A stretch of DNA of 64,000 bases from Caldilineaceae bacterium (GTDB lineage: Bacteria; Chloroflexota; Anaerolineae; Caldilineales; Caldilineaceae). Position 1 is the stretch's first letter; every line of letters begins with the position of its first letter. The stretch spans positions 1-64,000 of the forward strand of contig JAHBVF010000022.1 in assembly GCA_019637685.1 (NCBI GenBank), written 5' to 3'. The notes beneath the pieces were generated by a model. The model made no database searches and was not told the origin of the DNA. It saw nothing but the letters and a program-made list of their open reading frames with translations. A program made the translations under genes and the position numbers. Below are positions 32,860 through 40,958 of this stretch, in pieces.

Positions 32860-35589
32860 CTACATCGACACCCCCAGCAGCCCCCGGGTGAACTGAAAGT
32901 CGATATTCCCCACCTGCGCGGCTTTGGGTCGGTGCGTCCGGCCCAGCGTGGCGGCCAGCAGATCCGCCATCTCCTGGGGCCAGCCCGCTGGATCGTCGCC
33001 CAGCACCGCGTCCATATCCGCGGCGTAGCGCTGCTCGATAGATTCTTCGCCCGTCACCTGCACCACTGGAACCAGCGGATGGCCCTCCACCGGGTGGCCG
33101 CCCACATAGGCCAGCACCGCCTCCACGCCTGTTCCGCCCAGACCGGTGAGGGTCTCGGCCCAGTGGGAGGTGGGCGTCTCCATCACGTGAAAACCGGTCT
33201 GGTCCACCGCGTCGGCCAGGGCTTGTCCGTAGGCGAGGGTGGGCAGATGGGGGCCAGGGCCGACGGTTTCGGCCAGGAACGCGGGCGAGGAGAGCAGCCC
33301 CGCGTTCTCCGGAACGACGAGCACGCCGCCGCCCGCCACAATCCCCGCGGCCAGGCGGCCCAGTTGGGTGGCAGCCACGGCGGAAAGTTCGCCGCTGTTG
33401 AGCAGGGCGACGCGCACATTTTCCACCCCGGCTGTGACCGGCGTGGGCGGCTTCTCTCCGGCAAATTGATCCACAAACCAATCCTCCACCTTCGCCAACA
33501 CCGCGTCGATGCCCCCGTCCAACTGAATGCTGGCCCAGCCATAGCGGCTCAGGTCGATGCCCCGCTCGGCCAGTTCGTGACGGAAGTAGTCGTTGTGGGT
33601 CTTCTCGCAGCCGTGTTCCAGCAACAGGACGTGGGCCGCGGCCGGGTGGCGCAGATAACCGACGAGGGAGCGCACATACGGGTCGCCCGTGCCGCCGCCG
33701 GAGGAACCGCAGCCTTCGGTGTGGGCCAGGGCCACAAAGCGGGAGATACCCGCGTCTTTGCCCAGCCCTTTGCCGTTGAACTGGGCCGCGGCCATCTTTG
33801 CGATCTGCCCGGAGCAGAGGCTGGTGGGCAGGATGAGGGCGATGCGGTCGGCGGAGAGGCCGGACGACGACGGGAAGGCGGGGTAGGAGAGGGTAAGCGG
33901 GTGATTGGGTGAACGGGTGAGTGGCAGGGCGCGGCCTTTGGGCTGGGGCATCCGGTTGATTTCTTCCACGTGGCCCGGCTCGGTCTGCCGCCAGTCCCGC
34001 CAGAGCTGGACCTGGGAATGGCCTGCCTTTTCGCCGACGGTGCGTTCACCGGAAGCGACGCGTACGGTCAGGTCGAGGGTCTCTGCGCCCAGTTCATCCA
34101 TTGAAAGCCCGTCCAGATAGCGGCCCGCGTTCACGTCCATATCCCGGCTGAGCAGTTGGTAGCGCTGGGTGGTGGTGACAACTTTGATAGTGGGCACAAA
34201 GGGAAAATTGGTGATGGAGCCGTTGCCTGTGACAAAAAAGATGACATTGCAGCCGCTGGCGACCTGCCCGGCAATGCTTTCCAGATCGTTGCCGGGGCTG
34301 TCCATAAAAAAGTAGCCGCCCTCTGTCATGCGCTCGCCGTATTCCAACACCCCGTCGAGGCGGGTCTCCGGGTCCTTTTTGCGGGCCGCGCCGATGGATT
34401 TGAGGACGATATTGTAGAGTCCCCGGAATTTGTTGCCGCCGGAAGGATTGCCCTCGGCGGTGTGGCCGTGCCAGCCCACCCGCTCCTGAAAACGGGCAAT
34501 CAGTTGCAGGAAACGACGGGCTGTCTCCAAATTCTTGACCTTTTGCAGCACATACGGCTCCGCGCCGATGAGTTCGTCGGTCTCGGCCAGATTGGCCCCA
34601 CCGCCGTAGCGCACCACCTCCCGCGCCACCCAGCCGATGAGCGGATTGCCCGACACACCGGAGAAAGCATCCGAGCCGCCGCATTGCAGCGCCAGCTTCA
34701 GTTCGGAGAGGGGTGTCAGTTCCCGCGCTGTGGCATTGACCGCCTCCAGCCAGCCGCGCACAATCGCTTCGGCCCGGTCCAGACTGGTTTGGAAACCGTC
34801 GCGGAGGGTGAGAAATTCGTGGGGCACCGCATCCAGCGGATAACCGTTCTCAGTCAGATAGTCCTGCAGCAGCGCGTTGGTCATCGGTTCCACGCCGTAG
34901 TCCACGCAGAGGACCGCGCCCACATTGGGATGCACCGCGAAGCCGGCCAGGGTACGCAGGACAAATTCCGTGTTGTTGGGGGCGTCGTGGCCGCCTTCGG
35001 TGTGGGCCACGGCCACAATGCCGTCAATATTGGGCCAGGCGTCGGCCACGCCAGCCAGACGGGCTTCCAACTGTTTGACAAAGCCGCCGGTGCGGGAGGA
35101 CGTGCCGAGGAGAATAATTGTGTTGCGGGTTCCTACGCCCCGGCCACCCGGCCGCGGATAGCCCCAGAAAGCCCGTCCGTGGGCATAGGCGGGCAGCCCT
35201 TCGGCAGGCTGGAAGTTGGCCTCGTCCAGAATGTAGGGCGGCACGAAATCTTCAAAGTTGGGTGTAGCGGGCAGGGCGAAACTGATGGAGCGTCCGCCCA
35301 GAGCTTCCAGCATCTCCGCGTTGTGAACATACTGGCCCGGCGCGATTTCCTGGGTGGCGATACCGAAGGGCAGCTCCCAGGAGAGCAGATGCTCGCCGGG
35401 CGCGATGGGCGCGATGGCAAAGCGGTGGCCTTCCAGCACAGTGAAGTCGAGGGTGAGCGGTTGGCCGTTGTATTCAATGACAGTGCCCGCGGGCAGCTTG
35501 CGGGTGACAATTGCGACATTGTCGCCGGGCATGGGCAGGCGGGCGACGTCCTGAAATGGAATCGACTGGAAGGGGACGGGCTGAGTCAT
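32860..35589 (-). CDS. UxaA-family hydro-lyase with duplicated C-terminal part
   Basis: Altronate/galactarate-type dehydratase family. Residues 1-90 match the SAF-like N-terminal domain (PGDNVAIVTRKLPAGTVIEY). Residues about 140-560 form the UxaA core with GYPRPGGRGVGTRNTIILL, VAVAHTEGGHDAPNNTEFVL, LQCGGSDAFSGVSGNPLIGW, AEGNPSGGNKFRGLYNIV and FVTGNGSITNFP. Residues from about 590 form a second copy of the mid part (ALILPTSLCSGQIAKMAAAQ, VALAHTEGCGSSGGGTGDPY). The 909-residue length is near twice that of UxaA (about 500). A period-8 array encodes LTRSPNHPLTLS between the two parts. ATG 35589 follows AGAGGGA. The substrate is a sugar acid by family; the gene is probably regulated by the neighbouring MerR-type protein (inference). 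Confidence 0.82.
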   Translation of the reverse strand: MTQPVPFQSIPFQDVARLPMPGDNVAIVTRKLPAGTVIEYNGQPLTLDFTVLEGHRFAIAPIAPGEHLLSWELPFGIATQEIAPGQYVHNAEMLEALGGRSISFALPATPNFEDFVPPYILDEANFQPAEGLPAYAHGRAFWGYPRPGGRGVGTRNTIILLGTSSRTGGFVKQLEARLAGVADAWPNIDGIVAVAHTEGGHDAPNNTEFVLRTLAGFAVHPNVGAVLCVDYGVEPMTNALLQDYLTENGYPLDAVPHEFLTLRDGFQTSLDRAEAIVRGWLEAVNATARELTPLSELKLALQCGGSDAFSGVSGNPLIGWVAREVVRYGGGANLAETDELIGAEPYVLQKVKNLETARRFLQLIARFQERVGWHGHTAEGNPSGGNKFRGLYNIVLKSIGAARKKDPETRLDGVLEYGERMTEGGYFFMDSPGNDLESIAGQVASGCNVIFFVTGNGSITNFPFVPTIKVVTTTQRYQLLSRDMDVNAGRYLDGLSMDELGAETLDLTVRVASGERTVGEKAGHSQVQLWRDWRQTEPGHVEEINRMPQPKGRALPLTRSPNHPLTLSYPAFPSSSGLSADRIALILPTSLCSGQIAKMAAAQFNGKGLGKDAGISRFVALAHTEGCGSSGGGTGDPYVRSLVGYLRHPAAAHVLLLEHGCEKTHNDYFRHELAERGIDLSRYGWASIQLDGGIDAVLAKVEDWFVDQFAGEKPPTPVTAGVENVRVALLNSGELSAVAATQLGRLAAGIVAGGGVLVVPENAGLLSSPAFLAETVGPGPHLPTLAYGQALADAVDQTGFHVMETPTSHWAETLTGLGGTGVEAVLAYVGGHPVEGHPLVPVVQVTGEESIEQRYAADMDAVLGDDPAGWPQEMADLLAATLGRTHRPKAAQVGNIDFQFTRGLLGVSM
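33891..33924. repeat. Four-copy period-8 array inside the UxaA-family gene
   Basis: GGGTAAGC, GGGTGATT, GGGTGAAC and GGGTGAGT follow one another from 33891 to 33922 and sit in frame in a linker between domains of the gene (read on the minus strand). Confidence 0.85.
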
Positions 35590-35638
35590 AGGATTCCCTC
35601 TGAATTGGTGTGCGAATGGGGTCTGTCGAATATGGGAA

Positions 35639-35647
35639 ATTGTACCA
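35639..35647 (-). promoter_or_regulatory. Extended -10 promoter of the UxaA-family gene
   Basis: On the minus strand TGGTACAAT (complement of 35639-35647), 50 bases before the ATG. The -35 region is weak. Confidence 0.4.
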
Positions 35648-35687
35648 CAGGGGAGACAATCGTGCGCTTCCGCTTCGGGGAAACTGC

Positions 35688-36335
35688 TTATTTGCCGCCG
35701 ACCAGAAGGCTCTGCTCGTATCCATCCAGCACAGCGTAGAGCACTTCGTCCAGATATTGGGCGATCAGTTGGCGGATCTGCACATCCTCGGCGTCGAGGG
35801 TTTCGTCCCGGCGCACGACTTCGAGCAATTGGCGGCGGAAAAACTGCACAGCCCGCCCGGTCTCGGCCAGAGAAAGACGGCTTTGGGCCGCCTCCACGCC
35901 GTACTCCCGGCCAATTGCCCGGCCATCGGCCAACAGGCGCTCCCGCTGCTCCGGGCGGATGAGATAGTTCAGGGCCAAGGCAAAGAGCTTCCGTCCCCGC
36001 TCCCGATTGGTTTCGGCGCTCTCCGGTGTAGCCTCCGCCCGCCAACCGCTTTCGGTAGCAGGCAATTTGCTGATTTCTTGGCGCACGTGGCTGAGCGCGA
36101 CCGCCATCAGCCCGTCCACATTGGCAAGCTGACTCTGGCTGACCCGGCTCTCCAGAAAGCGGCGCAGATCGCCTAACTGAAAGCGGCGATGGCCGCCCGG
36201 CGTGCGAAAGACGGGAATATCGCCGTTGTCGGCCCAGGTGCGCAGGGTTGTATAGTGGATGCCCAACACATCCGCGGCGTCTTTGAGTGTCAGCCAACGG
36301 CGGTTGTCCCGTTCGGCGGGTAGTTGTTTTGCCAT
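35688..36335 (-). CDS. MerR-type helix-turn-helix transcription regulator
   Basis: A 215-residue protein whose first 70 residues are a MerR/excisionase-like DNA-binding domain (WLTLKDAADVLGIHYTTLRT, FRTPGGHRRFQLGDLRRFLE). The remainder is helical with GREYGVEAAQSRLSLAETGR and FFRRQLLEVVRRDETLDAED, a pattern similar to RsbR/histidine-kinase N-terminal-like sensor parts. ATG 36335 is used; the frame extends to TTG 36344. It is upstream of, and parallel to, the UxaA-family gene, 98 bases away, so it may control it. The effector is unknown. Confidence 0.78.
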   Translation of the reverse strand: MAKQLPAERDNRRWLTLKDAADVLGIHYTTLRTWADNGDIPVFRTPGGHRRFQLGDLRRFLESRVSQSQLANVDGLMAVALSHVRQEISKLPATESGWRAEATPESAETNRERGRKLFALALNYLIRPEQRERLLADGRAIGREYGVEAAQSRLSLAETGRAVQFFRRQLLEVVRRDETLDAEDVQIRQLIAQYLDEVLYAVLDGYEQSLLVGGK

Positions 36336-36376
36336 CAAAATCAATGCCTTTTCACAAATGAAAAAAAATCCACCCG

Positions 36377-36385
36377 CATTATACC
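36377..36385 (-). promoter_or_regulatory. Extended -10 promoter of the MerR-type gene
   Basis: On the minus strand TGGTATAAT (complement of 36377-36385) is a perfect extended -10, 42 bases before the ATG; no good -35. Confidence 0.5.
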
Positions 36386-36441
36386 AGCAGAAAAGGCGAA
36401 GAGAGAAGACGGCTCCGCATTCCGCATTCCCACTTCCTCAC

Positions 36442-39147
36442 TCAAAGCACCGATGTCGGGTCCACATCCACCCGCCAGCCAAAGGGAATGTCCAACCCGC
36501 GCAACAGGCGGGCCGGGTCCGGTCCGCGCACGAGGATTTGCCAGCGGTAGAAGCTGCGGTGCCGGGCGAAGAAGGCGGGGACCGGGCCGATAATATCGAA
36601 ACTCTCGCCGGGAAGGGCCACTTCTCCCATGCGGGCGCGCAGGGCCGCGGCCATCTCCGCGCAGCGGCTCTGCACAGTCTCCAGCTTTTTGTGCCAGAAG
36701 ACCAGCCGGGCCAGCCGTCCCGCGGGGGGATAGCCCTGCTCCCGGCGGAAGCTCATCTCCCGCTGGTAGAAAGCCGCGTAGTCGTGTTCCGCCGCGGCCT
36801 GCACCGCGTAATGTTCGGGTTTATACGTTTGGAAGATCACCCGTCCCCCCCGCGCACTGCGCCCGGCCCGGCCCGCCACCTGTGTCAACAGTTGAAAGGT
36901 GCGCTCCGGCGCGCGGAAATCGGGCAGATAGAGTCCCACATCCGCGGAGACGACGCCCACAAAAGTGACCAGCGGCAGGTCCAGCCCTTTGGCAATCATC
37001 TGCGTGCCCACCAGCACATCGGCTTCGTGGGCCGCGAACCGGGCCAGAATCTCCTCGTGGCTGCCTTTGCGCCCGGTGGTGTCCGCGTCCCAGCGCAGGA
37101 TGCGGGCGCGGGGCGAGATTTCCTGCACGGCCTCTTCGATGCGTTCGGTGCCGCTGCCGAAGAATTTGATGCGTTTGCTCTCACACTCCGGGCAGACTGT
37201 GGGGATGGGATAGCGGGCGTTGCAGTGATGGCAGACCAGAAAGTTCACCCGTTCGTGATAGGTCAGGGGCACTTCGCAGCGGGGGCACTCCTCCACGTGG
37301 CCGCAGTCCCGGCAGAGGACAAATGTATTTGTGCCCCGCCGGTTCAGGTAGAGAATGGCCTGCTCCCACGCGTCCAAAGTGGCGTGGAGTTCGCTCTGCA
37401 TACTGCGGCTGAAGATGCTGCGGTTGTTGGCGCGCAACTCCTGGCGCATATCCACAATTTCCACCGGCGGCAGTTCGGCGTAGAGGGGCGAGTTGCGAAT
37501 TGCGAGTTGCGGATTGCGGATTGTGCCGTCTTCCGTCTTGTCATCTTGTCTTCTTGTCTTCTTGTCATCTTCGCCGTGCCCCATCACCCGGCGGGGGAGT
37601 TCCAGCAGGTGCAGGCCGCCCGTTACGGCTTCGGTGTAGGCTTCCAGAGAGGGGGTAGCCGTGCCCAGAATCAGCGCGCTGCCGGTCAGTTCGGCCATCT
37701 GGCGGGCCACTGTGCGCGCGTCGTAGAAGACTTTGAAACTGCCCCACACCTCCGCGTCCTGCTTGTAGGAGGACTCGTGCTCTTCGTCCAGAATAATCAG
37801 TCCCAGCCGGGGCAGAGGGGCAAAGAGCGCGCTGCGGGGGCCGACTACCACATCGATCTCCCCGTCCCGCACCAGCCGCCAGACGTCGTAGCGCTCGCCC
37901 GCGCTCAGCCCCGAATGGATAACCGTCACCCGATCCGGGAAGCGGCCAGCAAAACGGGCGACGGTCTGGGGGGTCAGCGCGATTTCGGGGACAAGCACAA
38001 TCGCCTGGCGGTTGCGGTCCAGGGTTTCGGCGATGGCGTGGAGATAGATTTCGGTCTTGCCGCTGCCTGTGACGCCGTGGAGCAGAAAGCGGGCCGGGGT
38101 CAGTTCGCCTTCTATGGCGAAGCACGCGCTGCGGATGGCCTGCCAGACACCGGCCTGCTGCTCAGTCAGGCGCAGGGGCCAGGTGCGGGGATAGATGCGT
38201 CCGGCCAGGGGGTCACGAAAGCGCACCTTCTCGGCCATCTGCACCAGCCCGGCCTCGTGGAGTTCACGCAACAGAGCCAGATTTGTGTCCACCCGCGCAT
38301 AGAGTTCGCTCTTCCAGAGGGGGCCGTCAGCGTCGGCCAGGCTCTCCAGCACAATTCTGTATTTTTCCACCCCGCGCAGGGCCAGCAGCGCGGATTCGGC
38401 TTCCGACACGGATAAGGCCAGTCTGGCGATGTCATCTTCCAGAACTATCAGCCCGTCCATTTCCAATCGTTTGAGGGTGGCGGTCGTGCGCAGATCGCAG
38501 CGAATTTGCAGTTCGGCGATGGCCAGCGTCTGTTCCGGCGCGGCCAGCAGTGTCTCCAATACCTGCACTTGCTTGCTCTGTCTGCCCAGCCCAAAGAGGC
38601 TTCGGCGAATCTCCTGGCGACGGATGCGCAGGCTGATGACCTCCTCCCGTTTGGCCCGAATGCCCGCGTCGTCCTCGTCTTTTTTGAGCAAACCAGGCGG
38701 CAGAAAAAGTTTCACAGCTTCGGAAAGGGGGGCCACGTAATAGTCGGCAATCCAGAAGGAGAGAGCGATCTGGGCCGGGGTGAGGACGGGCTGGGGGCGG
38801 GCCAGCCGTTTGATCGGCTTCGTCGCCACCGGTGCGCCATCCGCCAGGCGGACGACAATGCCCTGCAATGTCTGCCGCCCAAAGGGAACCCAGACCAGAT
38901 GGCCGGGCTGGACAGCGCCCAGCAACTCTGGCGGCAGGTGATAATGAAAGGTCTGCAAGGCAGCCACGCTGTCGTCGCTGGTGTCTTCTTCGCCCGCAAA
39001 GCCGGGCAGATCCGCGGGCGGCGGCGGGGTCTGTCCCCGGCCAAAGGTGCGGCGGATGGGTACATTGACCACCACTTCCACATAGATTTCGGCAGTGGTT
39101 TCATTTACGAACGGTGGGGCAAGCAGACCGGATGTTCTGTTTTTCAT
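36442..39147 (-). CDS. priA: Primosomal protein N' (PriA replication-restart helicase)
   Basis: PriA reloads the replisome at stalled forks. The 901-residue product has the N-terminal DNA-binding domain (PEIL/HLPPELLGAVQPGHLVWV), Walker A GVTGSGKTEIYL, the helicase motif LIILDEEHESSYKQ, the two zinc-binding cysteine clusters CRDCGHVEECPRCEVPLTYH and CHHCNARYPIPTVCPECES, and the C-terminal helicase part with QVAGRAGRSARGG. Between the helicase parts about 25 extra residues (GEDDKKTRRQDDKTEDGTIR) are encoded by two simple-repeat arrays. ATG 39147 has no ribosome-binding site and lies 7 bases from a TACAAT -10, consistent with leaderless translation. Confidence 0.93.
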   Translation of the reverse strand: MKNRTSGLLAPPFVNETTAEIYVEVVVNVPIRRTFGRGQTPPPPADLPGFAGEEDTSDDSVAALQTFHYHLPPELLGAVQPGHLVWVPFGRQTLQGIVVRLADGAPVATKPIKRLARPQPVLTPAQIALSFWIADYYVAPLSEAVKLFLPPGLLKKDEDDAGIRAKREEVISLRIRRQEIRRSLFGLGRQSKQVQVLETLLAAPEQTLAIAELQIRCDLRTTATLKRLEMDGLIVLEDDIARLALSVSEAESALLALRGVEKYRIVLESLADADGPLWKSELYARVDTNLALLRELHEAGLVQMAEKVRFRDPLAGRIYPRTWPLRLTEQQAGVWQAIRSACFAIEGELTPARFLLHGVTGSGKTEIYLHAIAETLDRNRQAIVLVPEIALTPQTVARFAGRFPDRVTVIHSGLSAGERYDVWRLVRDGEIDVVVGPRSALFAPLPRLGLIILDEEHESSYKQDAEVWGSFKVFYDARTVARQMAELTGSALILGTATPSLEAYTEAVTGGLHLLELPRRVMGHGEDDKKTRRQDDKTEDGTIRNPQLAIRNSPLYAELPPVEIVDMRQELRANNRSIFSRSMQSELHATLDAWEQAILYLNRRGTNTFVLCRDCGHVEECPRCEVPLTYHERVNFLVCHHCNARYPIPTVCPECESKRIKFFGSGTERIEEAVQEISPRARILRWDADTTGRKGSHEEILARFAAHEADVLVGTQMIAKGLDLPLVTFVGVVSADVGLYLPDFRAPERTFQLLTQVAGRAGRSARGGRVIFQTYKPEHYAVQAAAEHDYAAFYQREMSFRREQGYPPAGRLARLVFWHKKLETVQSRCAEMAAALRARMGEVALPGESFDIIGPVPAFFARHRSFYRWQILVRGPDPARLLRGLDIPFGWRVDVDPTSVL
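37490..37523. repeat. Period-7 array inside priA
   Basis: Five consecutive near-identical heptamers GAGTTGC, GAATTGC, GAGTTGC, GGATTGC and GGATTG occupy 37490-37523, in frame inside priA (read on the minus strand as part of the TIRNPQLAIRNS segment). Confidence 0.85.
37537..37568. repeat. Period-8 array inside priA
   Basis: CTTGTCAT, CTTGTCTT, CTTGTCTT and CTTGTCAT follow directly at 37537-37568, in frame inside priA and encoding the DDKKTRRQDD segment on the minus strand. Related octamer-like bases extend upstream. Confidence 0.88.
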
Positions 39148-39153
39148 GGGTCT

Positions 39154-39182
39154 ATTGTAGCGGATCTGCCCGGGGAGGTAAA
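39154..39182 (-). promoter_or_regulatory. Promoter of priA, probably leaderless
   Basis: On the minus strand TTTACC (complement of 39177-39182), 17 bases, then TACAAT (complement of 39154-39159), with the ATG only six bases downstream. Transcription would start at about the ATG. Confidence 0.45.
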
Positions 39183-39328
39183 ACAGAACGGGCAGAGGCC
39201 AGCAATTTTTCGTGACGGCTGGAAAGGGTGACGAAGTGACACGGCTTCGCCCTGCCAAGTTGGGTTGCGGACAACAAACGGGGGCACAGGAGGCATAAAA
39301 TTATTGGGAAGAAATTATTGGAAAGATA

Positions 39329-39485
39329 GCCCAAACAATTGACGAAAAGTGCGCAGTCGTGATAAGGTTGCACGGTTGTTTGGGCAGTCTTCCACGGGAC
39401 AAGGGCGTTTGCGGATAGCTCGGTCCAAGCCCGTTTTCAGATGAGAACGAAATTGTTGACCGACGGTAAAACGTCGGTATTTTCT
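39329..39485 (+). promoter_or_regulatory. Structured leader with terminator-like hairpin before glyA
   Basis: GCCCAAACAA (39329-39338) and TTGTTTGGGC (39376-39385) pair perfectly over 10 bp, enclosing GTGC/GCAC. A second fold pairs ACGGG with CCCGT, and ACCGACG/CGTCGGT (39459-39465 and 39472-39478) is followed by ATTTTCTTT. This is the layout of a ligand-sensing attenuator, but it matched none of the glycine, ZTP, THF or SAM riboswitch consensus elements remembered. Bases 39183-39328 hold no gene and no clear promoter. Confidence 0.4.
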
Positions 39486-39509
39486 TTGCACAGCAGGAGA
39501 AACAGAGTT

Positions 39510-40826
39510 ATGAATCCAACGGCAACCCACTCGTCGGAGCAGGCCCACACATTGACGGCCTGGATCGATCAGCCCGATCCCCGCAAGATTTTGCAGGCTG
39601 TAGACCCGGATATTTACAACGCCATCGAACTGGAGCGCAAGCGCCAGAACGACGGCATCGAACTCATCGCCAGCGAAAATTACGTCTTTCCCGCTGTTTT
39701 GGCCGCGGCAGGCAGTGTGCTGACCAACAAATACGCCGAGGGCTATCCGGGGCGGCGCTACTACGGCGGCTGTGAATTTGTGGACATCGCCGAGCAGATC
39801 GCCATTGACCGGGCCAAAGCGCTCTTTGGCGCGGAACACGCCAATGTGCAGCCTCATTCCGGCGCACAGGCCAACGCAGCCGTCTATATGGCTCTGCTTC
39901 AACCCGGCGACACAGTGCTGGCGATGAAGCTGGACCACGGCGGCCATCTCAGCCACGGCTTCCACCTGAACAGTTCCGGCCACTATTACAATTTTGTGCA
40001 TTACGGGCTGAACCCACAGACCGAGCAGATCGACTACGACGAAGTGGAGCGTCTGGCCAAAGAACACCGGCCCAAGCTGCTCCTGGTGGGAGCCAGCGCC
40101 TATCCCCGCCACTTCGATTACCCCCGCTTGCGCCAGATTGCCGACGAAGTGGGCTGTCTGTTGATGATGGATATGGCCCACGTGGCCGGCCTGGTGGCCA
40201 CGGGTCTGCACCCGGACCCGATTCCCTATTGCGATGTAGTGACGACCACCACCCACAAGACTCTGCGCGGCACCCGGGGCGGGCTGATTCTGTGCCGAGA
40301 GGAATACGCCAAGGACATCAACCGGGCCGTCTTTCCCGGTATGCAGGGCGGGCCGCTGATGCACATCATCGCGGCCAAAGCAGTCGGTTTCAAACTGGCC
40401 GCGGAGCCATCTTTCAAGACCTATCAGCAGCAGGTGTTGACCAACGCGGCGGCCCTGGCCAACGCGCTGCAAGCCGAAGATATCCGAATCGTCAGCGGCG
40501 GCACGGACAATCACCTGATGCTGGTGGACCTGGACAGTCTGGGCGACGACAATGTGACGGGCAAAGCCGCGGAGAAAGCGTTGGACAAAGCGGCCATCCA
40601 CTGCAACAAAAATATGATTCCCTTTGACCCGAAGCCCGCGCTGGTGACGAGTGGTATTCGCCTGGGCAGTCCCGCAGCCACGACGCGGGGGATGGGTGTG
40701 GCTGAGTTCCAGCAGATTGGCCGCTGGATTGCGGCTGTGGCTCGCGAGCCAGACAACACAGCCCTGCAAGAAAGCGTACGGGGCGAAGTGTTGGAAATGG
40801 TGCAAGCGTTCCCTGTGCCCGCGTAG
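39510..40826 (+). CDS. glyA: Serine hydroxymethyltransferase
   Basis: PLP enzyme converting serine and tetrahydrofolate to glycine and 5,10-methylene-THF. The 438-residue product has family motifs [51 protein letters not shown] and the PLP lysine in [19 protein letters not shown] 39510 is used, following AGGAGA; the frame extends to 39441 through the terminator-like hairpin. It has its own structured leader. No folate gene is adjacent. Confidence 0.97.
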   Translation: MNPTATHSSEQAHTLTAWIDQPDPRKILQAVDPDIYNAIELERKRQNDGIELIASENYVFPAVLAAAGSVLTNKYAEGYPGRRYYGGCEFVDIAEQIAIDRAKALFGAEHANVQPHSGAQANAAVYMALLQPGDTVLAMKLDHGGHLSHGFHLNSSGHYYNFVHYGLNPQTEQIDYDEVERLAKEHRPKLLLVGASAYPRHFDYPRLRQIADEVGCLLMMDMAHVAGLVATGLHPDPIPYCDVVTTTTHKTLRGTRGGLILCREEYAKDINRAVFPGMQGGPLMHIIAAKAVGFKLAAEPSFKTYQQQVLTNAAALANALQAEDIRIVSGGTDNHLMLVDLDSLGDDNVTGKAAEKALDKAAIHCNKNMIPFDPKPALVTSGIRLGSPAATTRGMGVAEFQQIGRWIAAVAREPDNTALQESVRGEVLEMVQAFPVPA

Positions 40827-40837
40827 AGAAATTTTTT

Positions 40838-40888
40838 ATTCAACCAATGAACCAATCAACAAACAGTTGATTGGTTCATTGGTTGAAT
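40838..40888. repeat. 23-bp perfect palindrome downstream of glyA
   Basis: Bases 40838-40860 and 40866-40888 are exact inverted repeats around the loop AAACA. Each arm holds two AACCAAT-like units. It lies between glyA and the transporter gene; there is no T-run after it, so it may be a repeat element as much as a terminator. Confidence 0.75.
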
Positions 40889-40958
40889 CGGTCTGGTTCT
40901 TTCCATCCCTCCCCCGCTCGTCGTTTGCCCAAAACCCAATTCCAAAGCGAGGTCGGTA

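Noticed and set aside
34156..35739. 527-codon plus-strand frame opposite the UxaA-family gene
   Set aside because: No recognisable domain; antisense of a certain gene.
35590..36297. Upstream extension of the UxaA-family frame by 236 codons
   Set aside because: It overlaps the MerR-type gene in another frame and passes the ribosome-binding site at about 35600; ATG 35589 is the true start.
36259..38415. 718-codon plus-strand frame opposite priA
   Set aside because: Antisense shadow; the priA motifs prove the other strand.
39329..39485. Glycine, ZTP, THF or SAM riboswitch for the glyA leader
   Set aside because: None of the conserved core sequences of these families was found; only generic structure is visible.
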